Below, piece after piece: positions 25,271 through 37,153 of a stretch of DNA of 64,000 nucleotides (the first letter of the stretch is position 1; each line of letters starts with the position of its first letter). The DNA lies in assembly GCF_964355755.1 (NCBI RefSeq), contig NC_092677.1, forward strand, positions 3,973,001-4,037,000. The letters run 5' to 3'. The position numbers were made by a program, and so were the translations under genes. The notes beneath the pieces were generated by a model. The model saw nothing but the letters and a program-made list of their open reading frames with translations, ran no database searches and had not been told where the DNA came from. This DNA is from Antedon mediterranea. Its lineage: Eukaryota; Echinodermata; Crinoidea; Comatulida; Antedonidae.

Positions 25271-27358
25271 CTAGATGGCGTGTGAACAAATAAAATCAAT
25301 AAATGAATCACATAATTAAACATAAGGAACCAGTTATGTCAACAAATAAAAAGATTGATTTTTTCCAAAATATTTGACCAAATTCGGTGTTTTTAAAATT
25401 CAATAAATATTATGAGTTACAGTTGCTATTGTAGCCTATATAAAAAAAATAAACAAGGCCATATACATGGCTGCAGTCGCTTGCTCAAATTTGAGTTAGT
25501 GTTTACCGACCAACTAACTGACCGACCAACCGACCGACATAGTGAGCTAAAAAAACTATACCGGTACCAAAAACATTCAAAATTAAGGACTTTAAAAAAT
25601 TCAATAATTAGGATTCGTAATTTATTCTTTTCAAAATCACATTTCAATCATCTACTCTCATTATATTATCTATATATAAATTTACGTAAGGGCAAAATTC
25701 GGTAAATCGCGCGTTATTTCTAGAATGTTTACTCGATGGTATATAAAGTTGGTTCGTACTTTCGGTACTGATTTTAACCGCCTGATGTAACCCTGTTTAC
25801 TAATTAAATTGAGTTCGATAATTAGTTATTGACGATTAAAACGAATTTAGGTTCAACGATTTGCCCCAAATAGGGGTGTTTTTCGATCGTGGTATACACT
25901 GTCTAATGGATGTCCGTATTGAAAAATACCCGCAGACGATAATACGAGGATGCTTCGCATTTTCCTATCTCCTCCTACGATAATTGTTTTTAATGGCTGA
26001 AAACCGGTTGAACAGCTCGAGTACAGCATCATAATGTTGAAGACAGGCCGATTTTCTTTAAAAAATACTATTTTGATAGATTTAATATACGTTTATACAA
26101 ATGTATTGATTTGCGATGAATGGAACATTCCAATCTCTGTTCCACAATTGTCTATTCCCTCAGGCGTCGTAAAGGCAAGTACTGTATACTCATAACAGAA
26201 ATTCGATCCATTTTTTTTTTCAATCTGTGCTGCAGAGGTTGGATATAATTTTTTTTTAAACGGATAAAGAGCTAGCGTTTTAACTCGCCGAATATTATGT
26301 ATAAATCTTTATTATTGCAGTTAAACCACCCACATCATCACCCTTCCCTCACTGGCATGAGTAGCGTTGTAAAACCAGTAGAGGATAGGCCTACGGTACA
26401 TCACATGCCCTAAACGCAGAACAACTTTGGTGGGTAGGGGGTGGGTAGGGTAGGAACCAACTGAAGTATGAAACAATTGAAAACCATTGGGCCTACTGAT
26501 TAAGTTGAGTTAGATAATTTAATATTTATCGACGATTAAATCGAATTTATGATTTTCCCCGAATAGAGGTGGTTTTCACAAATTGTTTTACATTATATAA
26601 ACATATACACGTCGTAGTGATGTATCGTTACATGTACTATACTATTTCAATCGACTAGGACGGTGATAGTTTCAACAAAGTATTACATCGCAATGTTTTA
26701 CTGTGTTTAGTGGTATATTATTTGTAAAACATGAAAACAATTAATATTTCGTTACTACATGGATAAAGAATATATTTAAAAATTGTTCCTCTTTGCACCC
26801 ATCCTCTTTCCCATCCCTCAACCCTAATGTTACATACAAAACACAAATTAAGTTTGTTTAAATTTGTCTCAGTTTCTCTTTCGGAAGTAATTCCCAGGGT
26901 GCTAATTTTAGTTCAGTACATAAATCACAGTGTCTATTTATTTGTTCCTGTAAACGACATGTATTATTGTCCTGCGGTACGTACATTTGAAACCATCTAG
27001 TTATCAAAATTCTTCATAAAGTTTATTTATTTTTGGTATATTTGAGAAAATCAAAATTTTGAAATAGCGCCTAATGTGTTTTACCAATTACTTTCAATTG
27101 CGATTTGTTAAGCAAAACACGAAACATAATTGGTTAGATGTACAAGTCAAATTGTACTGAACAATATATTTATTGAATATAAAATCTTTTTTAATTAACA
27201 ATACTTCTAACATTAATATATTTATATTTATAGCTGTTTATCTTTGTTGACTTCGTATTATTCAGTTTTACTGTGAAGATTATTTGTAATAAACATACTA
27301 TTATGAATGAATTAAAAAATGTTTTTATCTGCAATAATTATTAATATTTTATCCTTAC
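25271..27358. other. Intron 1 of HYR copy 2
   Basis: No coding exon found. Two diverged copies of a ~90-bp segment lie at about 25795-25880 and 26492-26580 (shared ttgacgattaaa/aacgaattta and gaataggggtg-type words). A fragment at about 25485-25555 matches the (GACC)n-rich insert family of the 42-kb satellite (ccgaccgacatagtgag). Confidence 0.45.
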
Positions 27359-27416
27359 CTGTCGACACAGTAACAGTAACAGCAGTAATGAATAGGACAA
27401 AAAACAAGTTGTTCAT
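27359..27416 (-). CDS. Signal-peptide exon of HYR copy 2
   Basis: ATG at 27416 gives MNNLFFVLFITAVTVTVST, a typical leader, then donor ACAG|GTAAGG at phase 1. It aligns with the copy 1 leader (shared LFFxLFI..A.TVS.ST). The Ngaro-type element begins only about 220 bp upstream at 27637, so it may have replaced or displaced promoter sequence. Confidence 0.75.
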
Positions 27417-27636
27417 TCTGTCGCTTCCAACTGCTAGTCGCAACAACTAATGATATAGGAAATAATAACAAGTTTATTGTACTATAACATTGGAAATTCC
27501 ACTGTGCTGTGAATTCCTTGAAGTTTCCTGATTGTGCAAGATTGCCGATCTTGTGACGAAAAAGCATGTGAATAGCTTTAGTTTGTTATTTTGAGTAGGA
27601 AATTATTGAGTGTGTGAAATTTCTGTTTAAGTCATA

Positions 27637-27674
27637 TCACGTGATTGCGGGGCGCCCTCGCAATCATCTTTTGA
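27637..27674 (+). repeat. A1 split direct repeat of Ngaro-type element
   Basis: Identical 38 bp to 37948-37985. It contains an internal inverted pair gattgcg/cgcaatc around gggcgccct. Confidence 0.75.
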
Positions 27675-27837
27675 GATCCTCATACACTTATAGGCTGTGT
27701 GAACTCACACAATATACTTTGACTGGAATTTATCTAACACCTTATCTTACCCCCATTCTGTTCGATTTTTCGTACTTTACTGTAATTATGTTGTCTGGTT
27801 ATGCCCTAGCCCTAGGCTCAACTCATTCGTTTCCGGT

Positions 27838-28077
27838 TTGAGCGAAAGCCTCGCTTTCCATCACGGCTTGGGTTATTCGTCCGACTCCATACTTGGTTCA
27901 CATCGACCTTTGCCCGACTTCCGAATCAGTCATCACTATGATAATACTGTTCTTTGGGGGGTGCCCGGCCTAAAGATAAACGACCTAACTAATTTTGTAA
28001 ATCAAGTGGCAACATTCAAGCCAGATTTTTGATAATCGACCTCGGATCGAATGACCTATTTAAAAAGTAAGGTCTGC
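27838..28077 (+). pseudogene. SGNH-hydrolase-like ORF fragment
   Basis: The frame gives LPDFRISHHYDNTVLWGVPG, then LTNFVNQVATFKPDF and, after a one-base shift at about 28028, LIIDLGSNDLF. The hydrophobic strand ending in GSND fits block III of SGNH/GDSL hydrolases and the preceding gl..l...v...kPd stretch fits the family's layout. The rest is cut off by the TIR element at 28102. Such hydrolases are known as passenger ORFs in some retrotransposons. Confidence 0.5.
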
Positions 28078-28101
28078 TTTCATGCACCGGAGCCTCTTAT
28101 G

Positions 28102-29214
28102 CAGTGGCGGATCTAGGATCTGACGAGGGGGGGTGGCCACGAAAGCGGGAAACGAGGTGCGTAGCACCGAGAGGGGGAGGGTTTGGGAGGGGGTGTCCCC
28201 ATCCCGAGGCTCCAAAAAATTTTGAAAAAATAGATGCTTACACACTGTTTAATAGGCTAGAGAAACTGTTTCCATCACACTTAATAACAAATATTACATA
28301 ATGTAAATTTAAATACATCCTTCCTAAATACTGTACGGATCTTTTTCGACGAACTAATAATAAACTTTGATCGAAAAACCTTCAAACAAAATGAACATTT
28401 TGTAATGCGGTACTCCGAAAATGCCTCGATAGAGTGCATGTGTTGTGTACCGTGTTTTGGTGGTCTGTTAACCTCAGAGATATATACCCTACAGCCGGGT
28501 GAATAACTCAATGTAATTTGGTATACAATGATTGCAGTAATCGCCGTGTCTATAACACAAATCAAAAAACGCCAAATACGCCACATACTTTTTTCGGCCG
28601 TCCCGTGTACATACAAGACATTTCATGTTTATTTTATGCCTATAAAATAATAAAAGAACATCATGTTTCTCGTTTATTTTTATCGTTTATACTGCATACC
28701 ATAATATTATACAAAAAACTTTCATGCGCGAGAAAAAAGTTCCCGATATTACACTCCACTCAGGGGTGTAAATATACCACGCTAACGCTTGTGCACACAC
28801 GGACCAGGGCGGCGGAAATTAACTGCAATGGAAAATGGTGTATTTTGGAGAGTGATGACGTCAGCATTCACACGAGGAGCGAGCTTGACAACGTGACGCT
28901 GGTAGTTTTAGGAGTGCGTGTGTTTTGAAAATGGGTATTTTCCGAAGATTGTAAATCGTGTTTTCTTTTTAAACTCTTGAATTCATAATAGTAATTGAAC
29001 TCTTAGCTCTTTCACTGTGTAGGCCTATTTACACACAACTATTAATGCTAACCCTAGCTCTAGTAGGGCCTAGCTAGGCCTACTCTTCTTAATTAAAAGA
29101 TTAATCCACGTCTAGCGACGGTCAATCGCGATTAGGTTGCATCTTTTTTTTTTTTTTTTGAGAATTAAGGGGGGTGGCTAGCCACCCTATTCACCCCCCC
29201 TAGATCCGCCACTG
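28102..29214. mobile_element. TIR transposon nested in the Ngaro-type element
   Basis: Left end cagtggcggatctagg and right end cctagatccgccactg form a 16-bp perfect inverted pair. TTATG is repeated directly outside (28097-28101 and 29215-29219). G-rich and C-rich runs follow the ends. The interior (~1.1 kb) has no recognisable transposase. The CAGTGGCGGATC start resembles hAT-type termini, but the duplication looks like 5 bp rather than 8, so the superfamily is open. Confidence 0.75.
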
Positions 29215-29499
29215 TTATGCTAACTTATGCCATTAAATAACAACAATCTTATTATCTGTTTCTACTACTGCGTCACTGTGGACAATCCGGAACCGGATTT
29301 TAGAGGAAAATAAATACATAATTAAACAGAATAAACAAAATAAAATGCCAGGCAATACACTGTTGACACCATTTTTTATTTTCCCATTGTTTTACATCCA
29401 AAAGAAATAAATAATAACTTGGTTTTTTTTTCTTTCTTGATGCTACGCTAAACTGGCAAATATTTTGCACAAATCTGAATGGTTTAAAGTTAGTATAGC

Positions 29500-31050
29500 A
29501 TTCATCTTATGACTCATGCTGGTTCCCCAAGTACATCATCATTATATTAAGACTCATGCTGGTTTCCAAAGTACAGCATTCATTATGACTCATGGGATGC
29601 TGGTTTCCCAAGTACAGCATTCTCATGCTCCTAAGTACAGCATTCATTATATGACTCATGCTGGTTCCCCTTCTACCACCACATAATTACTTATGCTGGT
29701 TCATAAACTACCCCCACATCATACGGCGGTGTTTTATTACTCATGCTCTTAAGTACAGCATTCATTATATGACTCATGCTGGTTTCCCTACTACCACCAC
29801 ATAAATTACTTATGCTGGTTCATTAACTACCCCCAAATACGGCGATGTTTTATCACTATCACTCATCCTCTTAAGTACAGCATTCATTATATGACTCATG
29901 CTGCTTCCCATACTACCACCACATAAATTACTTATGCTGGTTCATACGCCGGTGTTTTATCACTCATCCTCTTACGTACAGCATTCATTATGACTCATGC
30001 TGGTTCCCATACTACCACCACATAATTACTTATGCTGGTTCATTAACTACCCCCACATACGGCGGTGTTTTATCACTCATCCTCTTAAGTACAGCATTCA
30101 TTATATGACTCATGCTGGTTTCACTACTACCACCACATAATTTCTTATGCTGGTTCATTACCTACCTCCACATACGGCGGTGTTTTATCACTCATGCCCT
30201 TAAGTACAGCATTCATTATATGACTCATGCTGGTTTCCCTACTACCACCACATAATTTCTTATGCTGGTTCATTAACCCTACTACCACCACATAATTTCT
30301 TATGCTGGTTCATTACCCACCCCCACATACGGCGGTGTTTTTATCACTCATGCTCTTAAGTACAGCATTCATTATATGACTCATGCTGGTTTCCCTACTA
30401 CCACCACATAATTTCTTATGCTGGTTCATTAACCCTACTACCACCACATAATTTCTTATGCTGGTTCATTACCCACCCCCACATACGGCGGTGTTTTTAT
30501 CACTCATGCTCTTAAGTACAGCATTCATTATATGACTCATGCTGGTTTCACTACTACCACCACATAATTTCTTATGCTGGTTCACCATTATATGACTACT
30601 ACCACCACATAATTTCTTATGCTGGTTCATTCATTATATTATGACTCATGCTGGTTCCCCTATTACCACCACATAATTACTTATGCTGGTTCATTAACCC
30701 TACTACCACCACATAATTTCTTATGCTGGTTCATTACCCACCCCCACATACGGCGGTGTTTTTATCACTCATGCTCTTAAGTACAGCATTCATTTTATGA
30801 CTCATGCTGGTTTCCCTACTACCACCACATAATTACTTATGCTGGTTCATTAACTACCCCCACATACGGCGGTGTTTTATCACTCATGCTCTTAAGTACA
30901 GCATTCATTATATGACTCATGCTGGTTATATGACTCATGCTGGTCCCCCTACTATCACCCCATACGGCGGTGGTGTCTTATCACCCTCCTCTAGGTACAG
31001 CATTTCATTAAATGACTCATGCTGGTTTCATTCTCTACCCCAATGCTGAC
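29500..31050. repeat. Compound VNTR, ~110-160-bp units
   Basis: At least ten copies of a unit made of cttaagtacagcattcatta, tatgactcatgctggttt, ctaccaccacataattnctt and cacatacggcggtgtttt. Some units duplicate only the ctaccaccacataatttctt part, giving lengths from ~100 to ~270 bp. It lies inside the Ngaro-type element, ahead of the gag-like start. Short open frames here are repeat translations, not genes. Confidence 0.85.
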
Positions 31051-31182
31051 TTTTGTCTCCAATCTTTTATTCACTCCTTTAACATGGTTGCAGGGCCCTT
31101 TTCCCCTGCAACTTGATGATATCTGTCCACACACATTTTTCTTTCCGTCTTAATTGCACAAAGATTTTCTTACAGATACACC

Positions 31183-31264
31183 ATGTCAGGACGGAAAAGA
31201 ACTAACAAGAGGTAAAAAATACGGCACCAAAACAAAAAAAAGAAAAAAAGAACCGTGCCAGTAC
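31183..31264 (+). pseudogene. Start of gag-like ORF of the Ngaro-type element
   Basis: ATG at 31183 reads MSGRKRTNKR, a basic N-terminus, then a stop; lysine/arginine-rich coding continues in another frame to about 31264, where the Rex1-like LINE is inserted. Coding resumes at 34378. Attribution rests on position and on the gag-like downstream segment. Confidence 0.4.
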
Positions 31265-31269
31265 CTGAA

Positions 31270-34200
31270 TTTGACATAAATAAGAATAAGATAAGATAAG
31301 ATAACTTTTATTGATCCTCAAAAAGGAAATTCATTGCTCGTCATAATAACAAAGAAAACACTATAAAAACAAATATAGCATAAAACCATTCATATAAAAA
31401 CATCTAAAAAATTACAAGATAAAATTATCTTCTTGACTTCCTGTGGTACTGGATGATACCGGAGGGAATAAAGGATTTAGCAAATCGATTTGTTTTCACA
31501 CTGAGGAGCCTCAATATACCACTTGGATTAAGTTGGTCTATGATCACTTTGTGGAGAGGATGAGAGGCATCCGACTCAATGCGTTCGAAATCTTTCTGGA
31601 GGTGTTCTAGGTGCACATCGGTAAAGGAAGGCAGTTCCAGACCAATCATTTTACCAGCCCGACGGATGAAAGTTTCAAGGCGTCCTTTATTCCATCCGGT
31701 AACATTACCAGCCCAACAGGAGAGGCAATACGTCCAAACACTACATATAACGGATCTATAGAACGAAAGTAACATCAAATCACAGGAGTTAAATTTATAT
31801 AAAGTTCTCATACAATACATTCTGGGACTTAATTTTTTGCTGATGAAGTCTATATGGTCTCCCCAACTCAGTTTATCATTGAAAACAATTCCTAGATACT
31901 TGTACTGGTCAACAATTTCAATTTCTTTACCTTTGATAGTGATTGGTTGAAAATTAAATTTATGTTTAGTCCTAAAATCAATGATCATCTCCTTTTTTTT
32001 TGATGCATTTATTTGGAGATAATTATCGTCACAAAATTTAACAAATCTTTGTATTTCGCTACGATAATTTTCATCATTGTTTGAAACTATGAGACCAATA
32101 GTACTAGTGTCATCAGCGAATTTAACAATGGGGCAAAGCTCATCATTTAAAGATCTGTAATCCGCCGTATACAAGGAATATAATTTAGGTGCGTTGACAG
32201 TACCCTGAGGAACACCGGTGTCAGAGGTTACGATTTCTGACTTAACACCATTAATATTAACAAATTGTTTTCTATCACAAATGAAATTTAAAACTAAACG
32301 AACAATCGGACGGGGAAACTCCATATTCAACATTTTGTCTGCTAAGATATGGGGTTGTATGGTATTAAACGCAGATTGAAAATCAAAATACATAATACGT
32401 GCCGAGTGGCCTTTCTTTACATTATCTAGATGTGAATACAATTTATGTAATTTAAAATAAATAATAATAAATAAATAAATAAATAATATAATAAATCGCA
32501 TCACTGGTACTACGGAGTGATCGGTAAGCAAATTGCAACGGGTCTAACACTTTTTCAGCATAAGGTTGCATAATTTTTAAAATAATACGTTCCAATATTT
32601 TCATCGCGACAGACGTGAGTGCAACGGGTCTCAAATCATTCATGCTGTTAATCTTAGGTTTCTTAGGTACCGGTATTATGCATGAAAGTTTCCAAATATC
32701 CGGGAACGCATGATAAGAAAGACACATATTGAAAATAAATGTAAATATACCATCAAGGTGAGGAGAGCAGACCTTAAGTACTCGTGGTGGGATTCTATCC
32801 GGCCCAGCAGCCTTCGATGAATTGAGTTTCATGAATTCGTTATGTACATCAGAAATACTTATACTAAATTTGGGATCATCTTCAGTCACCCGACACAAGC
32901 TAAATAGAGCCTCTCTTTCTTTTTTAAAATCATGAACATTAAAACGGTTATAAAATTCATTTAACTCATTAACATATTGCACAGTAACATTCGGAATCGA
33001 GGGTGTATTATTATTATTAGACCTGAAGTTATGTTCAACTTTTTTCCTATAAATGTTCTTCTGTTTCATTATTTCAGATTTAATCTCTCTAGTCAATATT
33101 TTCATACGATTAGAGTCGCCCATCTTAAAGGCTTTACGTTTCTCACACAACAGTAATTTAACGCCTTTCGTGATCCATGGCTTGTTGTTAGGGTAGATTT
33201 TCACTTTTTTAACTGGAACGCATTTATCAATACAAAAGTTTATGTACGAGCTCACTGCATAAGTAATACTATTCAAATCTTCATCCTCCGTAAAAATATC
33301 CCAATCGGTAGATTCAAATTCCGCTATCAGGGCTTCCTCGGCTTCAGGAGACCATTTACGTACATTAATAATTTTTGGTTGGCATGTCTTATTTAACGGG
33401 CGATATTTAGGACTGAGTAAAATCAAATTATGATCAGATTTGCCCAAGTTCGGTAGTGGGGTCGAAATATAGGCATCCTTCACACTAGAGTAGCATAAAT
33501 CAAGAATCGCGTTGTCCCTCGTTTTACATGTAACATGCTGATAATAAGTGGCCGTTGTTTTCTTGAGCTTGCATCTGTTGAAATCGCCATTGATAATTAC
33601 AAGCGCCTCAGGGTGACTACACTCAATACCTTCGATAATTTCTGCGATCTCATTTATAGCAGGCTTTTCAAGCTTTTTGTTAGGTATGTATACCATAACA
33701 TTGATAACATGCGAGAACTCTCTCGGAAGATAGTAGGGGCGAATACCAACAACCAGCACTTCCGAGTGTGGCGAACATTTATGAAGCTTAAGCGTAGAGT
33801 TATTTGGATGACAGTATTTCTCATTAATGTAGAGGCAAAGACCACCACCGCCATCTTTGTTCGCTTCGGCTGTACGATCCCCACGAACAGATTTAAAGCC
33901 AACTACTTGAATATGTTGATCGCTATGCTTATCGCTCAGGTGGGTTTCCGTGAATGCAAGTAAGCTGGCATTCCTAAAATCGCTGAAGTGTTCGACGTTT
34001 GCTCTGAGTAAATCGACTTTGTTATTCAAAGATCTTACATTTCCAAATATTAAAGATGGTATAAAAGGCTTACATTTCCTTCGTTGTAGTCGCTTTCTGA
34101 CCCCACCAGCCTTGCCCCTTTTCCGAAGCCTGCGACGTTGTATCTCAGATGGTAATTCAACGTGTGCCGGTAGCGGTGAGGTCGCCCATGGAATGCAAAT

Positions 34201-34377
34201 CAGATGACGTGTACGCAATTCCACCGCCCGGCTTACTCAATCCACACAGTAAAAACAGCCAAAATATCAGCAAAAAATACAGAAATTTCAAAACTTTCAC
34301 ATACAACATAATGTATAAATCAAATGACTACTTCCACAATACAATACAGTCCAAATATACGAAAATAACGTCAAAAA
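31270..34377 (-). mobile_element. Rex1-like LINE, nearly complete
   Basis: Minus strand. Frame 34224-32452 encodes an exonuclease-endonuclease-phosphatase fold endonuclease (LAFTETHLSD, INGDFNR, KSDHNLI) joined to the N-terminal RT (SSKAAGPDRIPPRVLK, IWKLSCIIPVPKK, NDLRPVALTS). Frame 32531-31425 continues the RT: MYFDFQSAFNTIQPHIL, DTGVPQGTVNAPKLYS, catalytic FADD and QYKYLGIVFND. The two are separated only by a (TTTA)n tract at about 32455-32495 that breaks the frame. The 3' end carries the polymer (TTATC)n, seen as ataagataagataag at 31282-31305. Apart from that break and perhaps the 5' end it looks intact, implying a young copy. A 3' fragment of the same family lies at 56490-56745. Confidence 0.88.
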
Positions 34378-34712
34378 ATGAGTAACAATAGTGAGACAAT
34401 GAGACGAGCTGTGTCGCCGTGTTGCACAGCGCCACTTGTTGAATTAAAGGACATGAGGCATATCGTCGAAACCCTGGTAACTTCTGTGGTTGAGATTAAT
34501 GTCGGTAAGCCGAACCTACCGGCAGCTCTCTTCCTCAAACCCCCTACCTTGTCAAAAACTTAAAGAGAAAATAATCTCCCACAAATTCATCGAGCTGCAC
34601 AATCTGCTCGACTTTAACAGCGCAGCGGAAGCTTTGACGCTAACGTTCACTGGTACCTTTGAACTTGTGCCTAAGCCCAAATGCCGCATCTTAAACGAAC
34701 ACAACTGGCACT
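34378..34712 (+). pseudogene. gag C-terminal region of the Ngaro-type element
   Basis: After the LINE, retroelement coding resumes. A frame from about 34559 gives LKEKIISHKFIELHNLL, resembling the gag C-terminal 'KI..geFVel..Ll' block of Ngaro/DIRS elements, ending at 34714. Interrupting stops are present. Confidence 0.5.
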
Positions 34713-35099
34713 AGGCCTTTCACGACTTTGCCACAGTTTTATTTAAGTAAATATACGCAGGACATCTTAAATTATTTTAAGTATATTAAATACCTCATGT
34801 GCAGTCATCCAAATTAATGGTACTTTTACGACTGATAATTTCGAATGGCTACTGAGTACACACTTTGCTCTTGGTCATCGGTTTGAGCCGACCTCCTGCA
34901 TAAACTAGACGCAACGAGCTAACCATAAACCTCTAACCCATCCAACCGTGGAGCGTCCACTCGGCTTCTCCTACCATAACAGATTCAATAGATGTGTCCA
35001 GACAAACTGTCAGTATCGCCACTCGTTTTTCAGTGCTCGGGATCCCAATAATTCCCACTAGAATAAGCGCACTCCTATCTGGTTACAAACACCACGCTT

Positions 35100-36515
35100 A
35101 CTTAACCCAATGTTTCGCTCATGGCTTCTACCTTACATGGGGCTGTTTTTACAGCAACTAACTCCCAAGCTATCATCAACAACCTTCTGGAAATTCCGTA
35201 CCTGAAAAATGTCGTATCCTCCACAACCTCTCCTATCCCTACGACTCAAACGCTGTCAATCACAACATCCCTGGGTTTTGCATAACAGTTCATTACGAAA
35301 CAATTGCCAACGCAATAGACATAATTGACATACACAATCACCCGGCATTCATGGCTAAGACGGACACCAGTGACGCATACAGACTAATACATTTACATCC
35401 CACTCAATATCACCTCACAGGTTTCACGTGGTTAGGCCAATATTACTACGATAAAACGCTTCCCCAAGGCGGCGGATCTTCGTGTATAATATTCAATAAG
35501 TTTTTCTGACGGAGTGAAATTTTTCCTTATAAAAAAGTTAAAACAGCCCAATAACGTGAAAATATTAGACGACATCCTCGTCATTGAAGACACACACCAA
35601 CTGTGTGCGAACTCCTTGAAGATATCCAAGGCGCTTGCTGACCGCGGTGGCATACCTCTAGCACCGCACAAAACAATTTCACCCACCACCACCATTTCTT
35701 TTCTGGGTATTGAACTTGATTTACAGAAAATGTAAGACAGGCTTCCATCTGAGATAATAAAATTACGTTACTCCCTTTAAAGTTCAAAACTTCACTCAAC
35801 TACATTGAGAGCCCTCCAATCTCTTTGAAAAGCTACAATTTGCCACCTGGGTTATACCCTCTGGACTGGCGTTCCTAAGAAGGCTTAATGCCCTAACGGC
35901 CGGTCTAACTAACCCCCCCTTTTCAACTATTCACCTTTCTGACTCAGCAAAAGAGGATCTCCAAATTTGGGCTGACTTTCTTAGCAAACACAATGGCGTT
36001 ACCATTTTTCACCCCCACAAAAATTTGACTCGCAGCGTTTACATTTCTCCTCTGTTGCCTCAAAAACCGCACTTGGTGCGACCTTCCAAAAGTTCTGGAT
36101 TCAAGGCCGCTGGCCGGAATCTTGGAAAATGTTCGACATCATGGTTCTCGAAATTTACCCCATCTATGTCATGCTTTCGATTTTTGCAAAACAGCTAGCC
36201 AACACCCATGTAGTTTTCCACTGTGATAACCTAGCTGATGTATATGTGCTTAACAAAAAATCGTCATCAAACGAAAAGGTCATGAGAGTGGTTCGCGCTA
36301 TCGTCCTTTTGTTACTACTAAACAACATTCAGTTTACAGCCAGGCACATCCCTGGTAAGCAAAACAGGATATGTGACGCTCTTTCTCGTTTTCAGGAAAC
36401 GGAGGCCATGCTAGAGGAGCACAGTATGAACCGCACACCGCTAAAGATACCAAAGCACTTACAACCAATCTACTTCGAACCACTAAACAACTCAAGATCC
36501 TCACACGAGAGCTAA
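35100..36515 (+). pseudogene. RT and RNase H of the Ngaro-type element
   Basis: Frames between 35190 and 35735 hold KTDTSDAYRLIHLHP, WLGQYYYDKTLPQGG, LDDILVI (the catalytic box) and TISFLGIELDLQK, the DIRS-order RT pattern. Frame 36129-36515 holds HCDNLADVYVLNK, RHIPGKQNRICDALSRF, the RNase H end. Several stops and shifts separate the parts, so no full product is possible. Confidence 0.75.
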
Positions 36516-36562
36516 TGTGGAACTCATTAAGCAAATGAACCGCTAGTAACTATAAAAGCAAA

Positions 36563-37153
36563 TTGCACCATTTTAACCAATTCAGGAAATCACTAAGCCT
36601 TCCGCTACCAGCGACTCCACAGACAATTGTTCTCTATGTAAGTAAGCTGACTAAAAATGCACTGGCGATTTCCACGATTCGAAACTACCTTAGCCCAGTG
36701 TCATTCGTGCACAGGGTATCATTTATGGAAGACCTTACCGCAAATCCAGCAGTCAGCAATTTATGCAGAGGAGTAGCGAAACAAAAAACGAACTCTCCAT
36801 CCAAACCGATCAGACCGCAGGTCACCTCCGACATTCTTGTAACGCTAATTGGACATATGCGAGGTAGCATGAAATCCAAATACAAATTCATCCAATACAG
36901 AGCCTTGTTCATAATATGTTACTTCGCATGCCTCGGAGCCAGTGAAGCAGTAGTCTCCAAAGCCGCAGAACACACACTATTATGCTATAAACAATTAGCT
37001 CGCCATGCTAGTCTGGAACATACACAGTTTAACACTCATTCTTTCAGAATCGGTCGAGCTACCGACCTTCACCAACTTGGACACTCTCACCAAGACATTA
37101 TGATTTTTGGACGATGGTCGAACCACATAACTTTGTCAAATACAGCGTTGTAA
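36563..37153 (+). pseudogene. Tyrosine recombinase of the Ngaro-type element
   Basis: A 196-residue frame with the SAM-like N-terminal half (FRKSLSLPLPATPQTIVLYV, ISTIRNYLSPVSFVH) and the C-terminal HSFRIGRATDLHQLGHS and IFGRWSN, giving HxxR and the GRW box. Where the first catalytic Arg is expected (usual FLRxSE) it reads CLGASE, so the Arg is lost. The middle is shortened and the terminal catalytic Tyr region is cut by a stop. Inactive. Confidence 0.75.

Larger units (their letters stand above)
13642..27416 (-). pseudogene. HYR copy 2: CTLD-(HYR)7-mucin-TM paralog with a frameshift
   Basis: Exons read high to low: signal peptide 27416-27359; CTLD 25270-25049 and 24809-24696 (a possible 48-nt exon at 24975-24928 between them); HYR1 24041-23787; HYR2 19947-19660; HYR3 19419-19135; HYR4 18576-18289; HYR5 18196-17909; HYR6 17732-17448; HYR7 16284-16003; mucin 15818-14345; transmembrane 14028-13904; tail 13773-13642. 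The seven HYR exons match copy 1 in order, phase and nearly in length. Splice sites are intact, with GC donors at HYR3 and HYR6. The mucin exon is 1474 nt, one base out of phase, owing to a 4-base duplication near 15405-15418, so as written translation stops at 15391 after about 930 residues, before the membrane segment. This may be a null allele, an assembly error or a route to a secreted form, since every other exon looks maintained. I call it a pseudogene only provisionally. Confidence 0.75.

Noticed and set aside
28104-28928. Frames of 61-136 codons on both strands
   Set aside because: Inside a non-autonomous TIR element; low complexity at the ends and no transposase motifs.
30804-31049. 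81-codon frame with HAGYMTHAG repeats
   Set aside because: Translation of the VNTR.
33535-33963. 142-codon plus-strand frame
   Set aside because: Antisense to the LINE endonuclease frame, which has clear catalytic motifs.
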